Below, piece after piece: positions 1 to 6,351 of a DNA stretch of 6,351 nt. Location: NCBI GenBank assembly GCA_039586095.1, contig JBDHLB010000103.1, positions 1 through 6,351 on the forward strand, read 5' to 3'. Below the pieces are notes generated by a model. The model did not search any database, was not told where the DNA came from, and saw only the letters and a program-made list of their open reading frames with translations. Positions within the stretch are counted from its first letter, which is position 1. Each line of letters begins with the position of its first letter. The stretch comes from JBDHBD01 sp039586095 (GTDB lineage Bacteria > Gemmatimonadota > Gemmatimonadetes > Palauibacterales > Palauibacteraceae). Made by a program: the position numbers and the translations under genes.

Positions 1-2633
1 CAAACCGCTTCGTTCCCCTCGGGGTCGCGCCTTATGTAATAGACCAGCGAACCGTCCAGGGAAAACTCAGGCTGCAACGTTCGACCGCCTAGCCTCGGTC
101 CAGGGTGAAGCGTATGGAGCATGTCGCCGGTCTTGGACAGCAGGGCGATCCAGTCTTGCGTTTCATCCCCTGCCGGGACAAGCCAGCACGCCAACATCTC
201 GCCATCCGGCGACCACTCCTGAAACCAGCACCGGCGGTCGGTGAGCTGCACCGGGTCACTCCACGGTTCCCCGACTGCATTCCGGGACACAGTCCAGATG
301 GTTGAATGCCAGGAACCCTCATTGCCGAACGTCTCGAACGCAACCGTCAGGCCATCGGGCGACCAGTCTGGGGACTCGGTTAGGCCGGAGAAGGCGGCGA
401 GCACGAGTGCTGGTCCGCCGCCTACCGGTACGAGGTTCAATTGGTGGATACCTTCTTCCGCCAGGAAGGTACGGAAGACGATCTCCGTGCCGTCGGGTGA
501 CAGCTGGGGGTGGAAGGTATCGTTCGGACGATCGATCAACGGCTCAGGAGTTCCGCCGTCCAACGGGACCCTGTAGATGTCCGTGTTACCGCCGCGGCGG
601 TTACTGTCGAAGAGCAACCACCGTCCGTCCGGGGACAGGCTGTGGAATTCGACCGCCTGGCTGCCCGTCGTGACGCGTCTCGCGTCGGCGAGCGAAGCCA
701 CGCGTCCTTCGGTGATGGGAACAGCCCAGATGTTCTGGGACAGGTTGAACTTCGAGAAGGCCAGCTTCCGGCCGTCCTCGGAGATCGATATGGAGTGAGC
801 GTCGGAGGCGCTCAACACACGCTGCGGCTCCCCTGTGGCTCCGCTCGGTCCCACCTCCGTCATGTAGATCCCCCGCGCGCCGTCGCGGTTGGACACGAAG
901 AGCAGGTGACGACTGTCCGGCATCCACTGCGGACTGCTGTTCATGGACAACTCGTCCGTGATCTGGACGGGGGTTCCATCATCGGCGTCAACGACCCAGA
1001 TCGACGTATTCTCCTGGTTGGCCGATCTCCACCCGACGTACCGGTTCACAAATGCGATCCATCGCCCATCGGGTGACCAGACAAGAGAGGTGGGGTCGAA
1101 GGCCTTGTCACCGAGCGCCACGAGAAACCTGGGGACCGGATTGTCCGCGGCAAAGGTGAAGAGGCTGTCGTGCCCGATGGCGAAGGCCACGCGCGCCCCG
1201 TCGCGCGTCCAGGCAAACCTGGCCAGCCCATCCCAAAGCTCGAAAGCCGCGTTTGTGATTGCCCCCCCGTGCCTCCCGATCTGCCGCACCGTACACTTGT
1301 TGCGTCCGCGCTCACAAGCTGTGAACCGTACCGCTTCTCCGTCCGGGCTCCAGGTCGGGAACCAGTGATAACCATCGAGCTCGTCGGTCAGACGCAGTTC
1401 CCCGCCATCGACGATCCTCACCGCACTGCGGATCACGATTCGAGATCTCGAGATCGGCCCAGTCACGTAGGCGACGTCCTTCCCATCCGGGGAAAGTGCC
1501 GGCTGGAACTCGAGACCAGGCTGGTTGGTGACCTGGACGATGGCGCCGACCCCGACGCTGAGGGATCCGCCTGCGAACGGCGAGGAAACGGCCAAGACAA
1601 CGGCCACCGCGACCCCCAACGTCACGAGAGCGGAGACCGCCCACCGTGCATAGCGGCGCCGGTGCTCGGGCGACGGCCTCGCAGAGATCCCTTGTCCCTC
1701 CTCGGTACCCAGTGAATGGGCAAAACCGGTCACCGTGGCAAAGCGGTCAGCGGGGGCCTTGCCCAGCGCCTTCGCTACGGCCCGTGCGACTTGCACCGGC
1801 ACGCCGGGCCGCACGACCTCGAGCGCCGTGGGCGTGTCCGCGATATGACGCGCGATGACGACGTTCGCGTTCCTCCCCGTGAACGGTGGATCGCCAGCGA
1901 GCATCTCGTACACGACGCACGCCAACGCATAGGTGTCGCTTCGGCCGTCCACCTCCTCCGTACCACTGGCCTGCTCGGGACTCATGTAGAGCGGCGTGCC
2001 GATGGCCATGCCCGTCTTGGTGAGCCGCTCACCGCCCGCCACCGTCACGGCCCGAGCGATCCCGAAGTCCGCCACCATCGCCTCATCGTGATGCAGCAGA
2101 ATGTTCTCGGGCTTGATGTCGCGATGGACGACCTCGAGCGAGTGCGCGTAGCTCAGGGCTGACGCGACTTCCCGAGCGATCCGCAGGGACTCTCCGACGG
2201 GCATGGGCCCCACGCGGTCCATGCGCTGCCGCAGCGACTCTCCTACCACGAGGGGCATGACGTAGTAGAGGGAGCCAGCCGCCTCGCCAGAGTCGTGGAC
2301 AGCAAGGATGTGTGGGTGATTCAGCTTGGCGGCGATCTGGATTTCGCGCAGGAATCGCTCCGCGCCGATGGAGGCGGACATCTCGCGCCGCAGCACCTTG
2401 AGCGCCACCGGGCGATTATGCTTGAGATCGTGGGCCAAGAACACGACGGCCATGCCGCCGCGCCCAAGCTCATTCTCGATGCGGTAGCGATCTCGGAGTG
2501 CAGCGGTCAGGCGCTCTTGGAAGCCCTCACCAAACTCGACATTGAGATCTGTCGGGGTCGCCGTACCGCAAGTCGGACAAAACGCGGCGCGGTCGGGGAC
2601 CTGCGTGTTGCAGGACAAGCAGCAATACGCCAC
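1..2633 (-). CDS. Membrane Ser/Thr protein kinase with N-terminal zinc ribbon and C-terminal PD40 propeller (3' end outside window)
   Basis: The frame is open for 877 codons and leaves the window without a stop. Residues 5-22 form a zinc ribbon (CLSC, ten residues, CPTC). The kinase domain spans about 50-310 with a complete motif set: glycine loop GRGGMAVV 57-64, VALK lysine 79, alpha-C Glu97, HRDIKPEN 170-177, DFG 189-191, threonines 205/207/213 in the activation segment, and SPE 218-220. A basic stretch (324-330) precedes one membrane span at about 331-349. From about 375 come eleven PD40/TolB-like repeats with SPDG-type turns at 381, 429, 476, 520, 571, 618, 667, 712, 758, 808 and 858. Expected topology is a cytoplasmic kinase with an external propeller that may sense a ligand or protein. 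The motifs predict an active PknB-type enzyme; its substrate cannot be inferred. The GTG start (2631-2633) follows AGGAGGT, and an in-frame TGA at 2649-2651 limits extension. Confidence 0.95.
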   Translation of the reverse strand, partial: MAYCCLSCNTQVPDRAAFCPTCGTATPTDLNVEFGEGFQERLTAALRDRYRIENELGRGGMAVVFLAHDLKHNRPVALKVLRREMSASIGAERFLREIQIAAKLNHPHILAVHDSGEAAGSLYYVMPLVVGESLRQRMDRVGPMPVGESLRIAREVASALSYAHSLEVVHRDIKPENILLHHDEAMVADFGIARAVTVAGGERLTKTGMAIGTPLYMSPEQASGTEEVDGRSDTYALACVVYEMLAGDPPFTGRNANVVIARHIADTPTALEVVRPGVPVQVARAVAKALGKAPADRFATVTGFAHSLGTEEGQGISARPSPEHRRRYARWAVSALVTLGVAVAVVLAVSSPFAGGSLSVGVGAIVQVTNQPGLEFQPALSPDGKDVAYVTGPISRSRIVIRSAVRIVDGGELRLTDELDGYHWFPTWSPDGEAVRFTACERGRNKCTVRQIGRHGGAITNAAFELWDGLARFAWTRDGARVAFAIGHDSLFTFAADNPVPRFLVALGDKAFDPTSLVWSPDGRWIAFVNRYVGWRSANQENTSIWVVDADDGTPVQITDELSMNSSPQWMPDSRHLLFVSNRDGARGIYMTEVGPSGATGEPQRVLSASDAHSISISEDGRKLAFSKFNLSQNIWAVPITEGRVASLADARRVTTGSQAVEFHSLSPDGRWLLFDSNRRGGNTDIYRVPLDGGTPEPLIDRPNDTFHPQLSPDGTEIVFRTFLAEEGIHQLNLVPVGGGPALVLAAFSGLTESPDWSPDGLTVAFETFGNEGSWHSTIWTVSRNAVGEPWSDPVQLTDRRCWFQEWSPDGEMLACWLVPAGDETQDWIALLSKTGDMLHTLHPGPRLGGRTLQPEFSLDGSLVYYIRRDPEGNEAV

Positions 2634-2894
2634 GGCACCTCCTGGTGATCAGCAGAAAGTGCGGCGCGGACGGGCAGGCTGCAATGTCAGGTCCCGAACC
2701 TCACTCCCGAAAGACCGATTTGAACTGAAGGTTTCCCGAACGACTTCATCGCGTTTCTAGAGCGGACGTGCTTGACGCCCACTCGCTGATGGTGGCTGTC
2801 TAACAGCTTTGGGGTTCTGCTGCGCGAACACGATACCGACCCGAGGCCGCGAGCTGCATGGCGCACGGGCTCGGACATCGGCTCAGCCGAAGGT
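2634..2894. other. Spacer between hydrolase and kinase genes
   Basis: These 261 bases lie between the hydrolase stop (TAG at 2895-2897) and the kinase start. I find no convincing coding frame. A short hairpin-capable sequence, tcggctcagccga at 2878-2890 (5-base arms, 3-base loop), lies just after the hydrolase stop on the minus strand but has no T-run, so it is a poor intrinsic terminator candidate. A GTTAGAC heptamer on the minus strand (2798-2804) resembles an integron attC core. No -35/-10 pair stands out, but a kinase promoter could be here. Confidence 0.5.
2637..2643 (-). promoter_or_regulatory. Shine-Dalgarno site of the kinase gene
   Basis: The minus strand reads AGGAGGT, a near-perfect anti-16S match, with the GTG start codon three bases after its last T. 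Spacing is tight but usable. Together with the in-frame stop 16 bases upstream of the GTG, it fixes GTG as the start, although no ATG is available near the N-terminus. Confidence 0.8.
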
Positions 2895-3926
2895 CTACCC
2901 GTCATGTCGATCCTGGCGCACCAGACGGGTGGAGTCACGAACGGCCATGATGACGTCCTGCACTGCAGTCACGACCGATTCGGGGTTGGCCAACTGAATG
3001 TAGTGGTGGGCATGCTCGACCGTCCGTTGCACTGAGTTCGTGGAGAGGGCCGTTAGTTCATTCTGTAGCTGCAGCCAAATGATGGCATACCTGGCGGCGG
3101 TGGCCTGGCTCATGCTCGGTCGACGGACATGTCCCGCCGTAAGAACGACGAGTGGTCGATCGCCCAGCGTTCCGGCCTCTCGAGCCTGTTGAAAGATGTC
3201 GTCAATGACCGACAACTCACTGGCCAAGGCAGCTACCGTCTTCGGCTGCAGCCGCCTTATCGGCTCCTCGAACTCGTCGGCCAGTCCAAGCCTGAGGAGT
3301 TTGGCCGTTAGACGATAGTACCCGGTGGCAGTCTGGATCATCACCAGAGAGGACCACGGGAGCTCGTAAGGGTGCTCAGGCAACTCCGCACGGAAGCGCG
3401 CCTCTTGGTCGGGGTGCGATGAATCGACAAAGACGAAACCCACCACTTCTTCGTCGAAGCGCCCGGCGAACACCCTCACGAGCGGACCCCCGAGCGAATG
3501 TCCCACCATTACGTACGGCGGCGTCTCAGAGGCCGCATCCAGAAGGTCGTGCAGTTCCGCGGCGATCCGATCGGCGTCTCGCGGTCCGCGTCTCCGGTCG
3601 CTCCAGAGGACTCCCGCCCGATCGTAGGAGCAAACTCGAGAGAGGCGGGCAATCGACGGCTGCACCAACATCCAGTCCAGCGAGCCGCCAACGCTAGCAC
3701 CCGACTCAAGGATCACGGTCGGCTGACCCCTTCCCGTGCAGTGCAAATGACTCCGTTTGCCGTTGCTCTCGACCAGTTCGCCGACCGGTGGGTAGGCACG
3801 CAGGGCACTCCAACGCGATCCCTGCTCGTAGGCCACGCCCGCGCCGACGGTCAGGATGACCAGCGCCACCCCGGCCAGCACAGCGCGTGTCGTCCACCTC
3901 AGCACGGCCGTTCCAAACTGGCCCAA
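2895..3926 (-). CDS. Membrane-anchored alpha/beta hydrolase
   Basis: The protein has 343 residues, normal for a single-domain alpha/beta hydrolase with an added anchor. Residues about 14-33 are one hydrophobic segment, a signal anchor that would place the enzyme outside the inner membrane. The core shows VILESG (71-76, beta strand and oxyanion region), the CSYDRAG block (99-105), the nucleophile elbow GHSLGG (142-147, Ser144) and FVFVDSSHPDQ (164-174). The catalytic histidine is probably His308 within HAHHYIQ. The usual acid position after LVVLTAG (259-265) has no nearby Asp, so Asp168 may serve; this is inferred. Substrate is unknown, and an esterase, lipase or peptidase-like role is possible. 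The TTG start (3924-3926) has GAAGGG six bases upstream. The open frame extends only to an in-frame stop at 3960-3962, with no ATG. The gene begins 10 bases after the preceding lipoprotein fragment. Confidence 0.9.
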   Translation of the reverse strand: MGQFGTAVLRWTTRAVLAGVALVILTVGAGVAYEQGSRWSALRAYPPVGELVESNGKRSHLHCTGRGQPTVILESGASVGGSLDWMLVQPSIARLSRVCSYDRAGVLWSDRRRGPRDADRIAAELHDLLDAASETPPYVMVGHSLGGPLVRVFAGRFDEEVVGFVFVDSSHPDQEARFRAELPEHPYELPWSSLVMIQTATGYYRLTAKLLRLGLADEFEEPIRRLQPKTVAALASELSVIDDIFQQAREAGTLGDRPLVVLTAGHVRRPSMSQATAARYAIIWLQLQNELTALSTNSVQRTVEHAHHYIQLANPESVVTAVQDVIMAVRDSTRLVRQDRHDG

Positions 3927-3936
3927 CCAAAGCCCT

Positions 3937-4239
3937 TCATTGCTGCACTTGCCCGCGTTTTACCCGTGTTCGCACGAGACACCCGCGAGCTCGTCGCCGG
4001 TTGGGACGGAGGCCGCCAAAGAACTCGTAGGTCGGACCCTCACCCGCTTGGGCCAGGTCGACAAGCGGTGAAGCGGCCACCACCCACCCGTCTCCGTCAG
4101 CCCACGCCGGCTCGAACGACTCCACGATGACGACCCCAGCGCTGTCCTGGACCACCACCCCCGGTTGGCTCTCCTCAGCCGCACAGGACGCCATGCCCAA
4201 TGCCCAGCATGAGGCGACTACACTCATCACCCTGATCAC
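3937..4239 (-). pseudogene. 5' remnant of a propeller-type lipoprotein gene
   Basis: This is a 100-codon frame. From GTG 4237-4239, preceded by AGGGGGG four bases away, it encodes a short basic then hydrophobic signal ending in a lipobox-like LGMASC, with the lipidated Cys at residue 19. After the Cys comes a stretch (GVVVQDSAGVVIVES, 27-41; EGPTYEFFGG, 68-77) that I associate with the start of secreted six-bladed beta-propeller proteins in Gemmatimonadota-like genomes, usually several hundred residues long. After about residue 78 the frame becomes Arg-rich and unlike the family, then stops. No propeller blades appear in any minus-strand frame before the hydrolase. An internal deletion or truncation is the likely cause. 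The same frame is open up to an ATG at 4378-4380 that overlaps the upstream gene's stop (ATGA), but that would put 47 unlikely residues before the signal peptide. A genuine small lipoprotein cannot be excluded. Confidence 0.55.
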
Positions 4240-4376
4240 TCTTCCCCCCTCTCTTCTTCCATTACGCGTCCCATCAGGGCTTGCGGATAACGTTCTGGGT
4301 CGCCGCACCGGCCCGAACCGGAGGCCCAGCTTAACGGGCGGCACCTCCGAGTCCGACACACACCGACGGCACACCG

Positions 4377-5177
4377 TCATCCGCCGGCTCGAGAAGTCAG
4401 TGTTGCATCGATGCGATCGATCAACGCCGCGGCAGCCTCACGCGCGTCACGGGCGAACACGAGATGGATGGCGGCCGCCGAGCTCAGCGACGCCGTCGCC
4501 GACAGGAGTCGCACACGATCGGGATGGTCGGCGGGGAGATCCCAGAGGCGGCCCTTGAACGTCGCACCGACAGGAAGATACTCCGACCGGACTGCATCGG
4601 CTTCGCGCTGCAGGTCCAGCGAGAACTCGTTTCGACCTCCGGGCACGTTGACGAGCAGTCCTTCGCCGATCACCAGCCGACCCAGGAGGCCGTCCGTGAA
4701 GGTCTCGTTGTTTCGCAGGATTATCTCCTCGGTCCGCCCCAGCTCCTCGTAGAAACGAACGAGTGTCGCGCGCAGATCCGGGTCGGCCAACGCCCTGAGG
4801 TTCCCTGTCGCGACGAGCTCCTCGTACGCCGCCCTCGGGAACCGCACCGTCCGCCGCTCCACCATCACCGCCAACGCCAAGAAAGTCGCAGGATCCTTCT
4901 CGATCAGGCCCGGCCTGACAGTTGCCTCCCACACTGTGGCTATGGCCCCCAGAACCCCTTGGTTGTACTCCTCGAGCTCGCGGGCCTGCTCGGTCAGCTG
5001 CACGAGATCGTTGCGCACCAACTCCAGCGACTGCGCCGCAATGGCCGCTTCCCGCCGACGCTCGAGCCAGCCATCGACCCCCAGGGCGAGCAGAATCCCC
5101 ACCACGAGAAGGGTCAGCTCGACGAAGAGTACGCCGATGGATCGGTTCCGAAGCCCGTCCGCGACACCCCGGACCAT
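4377..5177 (-). CDS. DUF6090-like single-span membrane protein of unknown function
   Basis: The chosen start gives 266 residues. Residues about 14-33 form one membrane span followed by a GVDGWLERRRE juxtamembrane stretch (33-43), the layout known from DUF6090-type proteins. Next comes a helical, probably coiled-coil segment (about 45-75), then a block TVRFPRAAYEEL...GNLRAL...LRATLVRFYEEL (110-146) that recurs in the right-edge gene. No catalytic motif is visible; most of the protein should lie outside the membrane. The start is uncertain. ATG 5175-5177 has AAAGG seven bases upstream and gives a family-like short N-terminus. ATG 5232-5234 has GGAGAG nearby and would add 19 residues, and ATG 5280-5282 adds 35. 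The TGA stop overlaps an ATG of the next frame (ATGA), suggesting the downstream lipoprotein frame was once coupled. The family name is my recognition of the layout, not a database result. Confidence 0.85.
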   Translation of the reverse strand: MVRGVADGLRNRSIGVLFVELTLLVVGILLALGVDGWLERRREAAIAAQSLELVRNDLVQLTEQARELEEYNQGVLGAIATVWEATVRPGLIEKDPATFLALAVMVERRTVRFPRAAYEELVATGNLRALADPDLRATLVRFYEELGRTEEIILRNNETFTDGLLGRLVIGEGLLVNVPGGRNEFSLDLQREADAVRSEYLPVGATFKGRLWDLPADHPDRVRLLSATASLSSAAAIHLVFARDAREAAAALIDRIDATLTSRAGG

Positions 5178-5238
5178 GCTCACGCCTTTGTTCCCGAGCA
5201 GATCTGATCGAGTCGATTCATCACCATTCCTCATCCGT

Positions 5239-5328
5239 TCATCTCTCCAAGGCAGCTTCCGCCCAATGCCTCCTAAGGACAAGGTTCGAGGTCACCGCAG
5301 CCACCAGTCCCCAGGAAGCCACTTTCAA
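5239..5328 (-). CDS. Doubtful 29-residue leader ORF
   Basis: A TTG codon at 5326-5328 is preceded by GGAGGGGG about eight bases upstream and opens 29 codons beginning MKVASWGLVAAV, with a mildly hydrophobic N-terminus and a charged C-terminus. Its TGA (5239-5241) lies four bases before the alternative ATG (5232-5234) of the next gene, an arrangement that would suit a leader peptide or translational coupling. I recognise no family. The same frame stays open upstream for roughly 30 more codons, so chance is a fair explanation in such GC-rich DNA. Confidence 0.18.
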   Translation of the reverse strand: MKVASWGLVAAVTSNLVLRRHWAEAALER

Positions 5329-5364
5329 GAATCCGTCCCCCTCCGCGGAGATCAAGCTCGTGCC

Positions 5365-5387
5365 GGCAGCCCCGTCCCCGGGCTGCC
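5365..5387. repeat. GC-rich stem-loop, 8-bp perfect arms
   Basis: GGCAGCCC (5365-5372) and GGGCTGCC (5380-5387) are exact reverse complements around a 7-base loop. The stem is all or mostly G-C and should be stable in RNA from either strand. No T-run follows on either side, so it is not a classical intrinsic terminator. It could act as a 5' leader structure, a transcription-pause element or a dispersed palindromic repeat. Confidence 0.5.
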
Positions 5388-5688
5388 CGATCACGTTCCA
5401 GAGCCTCCGAAGCCGGCAACGTCACTTCCGTTGCCAGATCGTGCACCGCTCTAACCTGCATCCGTGGTACCCAGCTCAGGCCTGGTTCGCCGGTTGGGCC
5501 GAGGGTGCTCGTCGAAGTGAGCGTAGCGAACAGAGCCGGCAGCTGTCTGCTACACGGCGTTGTCTACTTCGCGCCCACTCCATCGAATCCCTTTCTGCCG
5601 AGGCAAACAGGAACGTCAGTGGACTGGCCAATGCCAATACGGTGGAGCCAACGACCTTGGAATTCCTCTGCGCGACTACAGTGCTGAC

Positions 5689-5722
5689 CCCGAGCTGCGA
5701 GGTGCGAGCCGAGTAGCTCGGG
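5689..5722. terminator. Possible stem-loop terminator without T-run
   Basis: CCCGAGCT (5689-5696) and AGCTCGGG (5715-5722) are exact reverse complements separated by 18 bases. The structure begins 35 bases after the stop of the right-edge gene, in the place expected for a 3' end. The absence of a T-tract makes intrinsic termination uncertain; it may be an RNA-stabilising hairpin or a remnant of a folded recombination site. Confidence 0.3.
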
Positions 5723-5757
5723 CCGGTGAGCCAGCCCGCGTCAACGCCAGTTCCTTG

Positions 5758-6351
5758 TTAGGCGCCGCCGCCCTCAGTCCGGTAGGCCACCTGCTCGAGA
5801 GCCTGCTCGATCTCGTCTGCCCACAGATCCAACAGCCTGCCATAGGAGTCGTTCCAGATCTCCAGGTGAACGAGCTGAGCGTCCAGGTGCAGCTTCGAGG
5901 CGTGGTCCGTGCGTAGAAAGCCACCAGTACGTCGATCCCAAACCAAGGGAACGCTCTCGCGTGTCACGATCCAAATCGCTTCGTCGTACGCTTCGCCGTT
6001 GTAGACGATGCGATCACTCCAGTGTTCGTAGAGTTCGGCAAGCCGGGCAACCAGCTCCGGGGCATCCAAGTGCTCCAGCTGACCTTGGTTCACCATCGTC
6101 GTCCACGCTGCTCTTCGTGGAAAGACAGTGTAGTTCCCCGTAAGCACCCCTTCGAGTCTCACAGCGAATGAGTCGGTCGGGTCGTCACGTCCGAGCGAAG
6201 CCACCGTGAGAGGTCCGAGAAGAGGGAACTGCGGTCCCGCTTCTGCTGGGCATAAGCGCGCGCCTCGTTGAGATCCCTCTCGAGTTCAGCCTGGACTGTG
6301 CGAAGGGACTCAAGCGCCGAAGCCCGCGCAGCTCGCTCGCCTGAGGCTCCC
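5758..6351 (-). pseudogene. DUF6090-like gene with a frame switch (5' end outside window)
   Basis: From the right edge, one minus-strand frame reads 63 codons of helical, coiled-coil-like protein (ALESLRTVQAELERDLNEAR, then ...SDLSRWLRSD) and stops at TGA 6159-6161. The second frame, open from just after a TGA near 6288, carries the remainder from about 6190 to TAA 5758-5760. It reads DDPTDSFAVRLEGV, then TVFPRRAAWTTMV, GQLEHLDAPELVARLAELYEHW and a Trp/Leu-rich C-terminus. Joined, they match the intact gene at 4377-5177: its TVRFPRAAYEELVATGNLRAL block aligns with TVFPRRAAWTTMVNQGQLEHL. Passing from the first frame to the second needs a -1 step, equal to one missing base in this sequence near 6180-6200. 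No slippery heptamer is evident, so mutation or sequencing/assembly error is likelier than programmed frameshifting. A GTG at 6202-6204 could start the second part alone, without the membrane anchor. Confidence 0.7.

Larger units (their letters stand above)
5178..5757. other. Long intergenic region between the two DUF6090-like genes
   Basis: About 580 bases lie between the stop of the right-edge gene and the start of the intact DUF6090-like gene. Plus-strand frames here are antisense or random and show no family-like sequence. The region contains two GC-rich inverted repeats (5365-5387 and 5689-5722), an attC-core-like heptamer at its right border, and a doubtful small ORF (5239-5328). It must also hold the leader and possibly the promoter of the downstream gene, but I cannot point to a convincing -35/-10 pair. 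Confidence 0.6.

Noticed and set aside
510..1715. Overlapping plus-strand and other minus-strand open frames beneath the kinase propeller
   Set aside because: The kinase frame is continuous with regularly spaced SPDG repeats; the other frames are shadows.
2687..2938. Minus-strand 83-codon frame between hydrolase and kinase
   Set aside because: It overlaps the hydrolase end in another frame, has no motif, and lacks family-like composition; more likely chance.
4240..4380. Extension of the lipoprotein frame to the ATG overlapping the upstream stop
   Set aside because: It would put 47 Arg/Pro-rich residues in front of a clear signal peptide; GTG at 4237-4239 has a strong purine-rich site directly upstream.
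4464..5207. Plus-strand open frame of 247 codons
   Set aside because: It is antisense to the intact DUF6090-like gene, which shows a membrane span and paralogue-matching blocks. The plus frame is Arg/Gln/Pro-rich with no domain, as expected from high-GC antisense frames.
5273..5461. Minus-strand 62-codon frame starting with ATG
   Set aside because: It crosses the GC-rich stem-loop, has Gly/Arg-rich low-information sequence, and no convincing ribosome binding site.
5505..5545. Plus-strand gtcgaagtgagcgtagcgaa motif as a dispersed repeat
   Set aside because: It resembles sequence seen in repeats of environmental genomes, but it occurs once here and forms no clear hairpin, so a repeat cannot be supported from this window.
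4922..5716. Plus-strand open frame of 264 codons
   Set aside because: It starts inside the antisense of the DUF6090-like gene and continues through the intergenic region with biased composition, no recognisable motif and no convincing ribosome site.
6159..6204. Programmed -1 frameshifting in the right-edge gene
   Set aside because: No slippery heptamer or clear downstream structure is visible at the frame switch; mutation or sequence error is simpler.

Overview
The window is GC-rich DNA in which every gene I can support reads on the minus strand, so transcription runs from right to left. The gene types suggest a high-GC soil or aquatic bacterium, most likely Gemmatimonadota or a relative. 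They are a zinc-ribbon/Ser-Thr kinase/transmembrane/PD40-propeller receptor, the start of a 'DSAGV-IVE' secreted propeller lipoprotein, and two DUF6090-like single-span membrane proteins. The phylum is an inference from architecture and style. No rRNA or other taxonomic marker is present.

Layout in transcription order (right to left). (1) 6351-5758: the 3' part of a DUF6090-like gene whose coding frame switches once, so it is broken or carries a sequence error. (2) 5757-5178: about 580 bases with no convincing gene. It holds two GC-rich inverted repeats, an integron-core-like heptamer at the stop of the preceding gene, and a doubtful 29-codon ORF. (3) 5177-4377: an intact DUF6090-like protein, alignable by eye to (1), so the two look like tandem paralogues. 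(4) 4239-3937: a 100-codon lipoprotein that starts like a six-bladed propeller but loses family-like sequence after about 78 residues; probably a remnant. (5) 3926-2895: an alpha/beta hydrolase with an N-terminal membrane anchor. (6) 2894-2634: a 261-base spacer. (7) 2633-1: a Ser/Thr kinase with a complete catalytic motif set, one membrane span and at least eleven PD40/TolB-like repeats. It runs off the left edge, probably close to its natural end.

Functionally this is a cluster of envelope proteins: two membrane-anchored proteins of unknown role, a vestigial lipoprotein, an anchored hydrolase and a receptor-type kinase. The kinase has its own strong ribosome binding site and is separated from the hydrolase by the spacer, so it may be transcribed or translated independently. 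I see no RNA gene, CRISPR array, transposase or phage gene. I see no clear evidence of a new defence or mobile system; the main irregularities are gene decay, paralogy and possible integron-like core sites.
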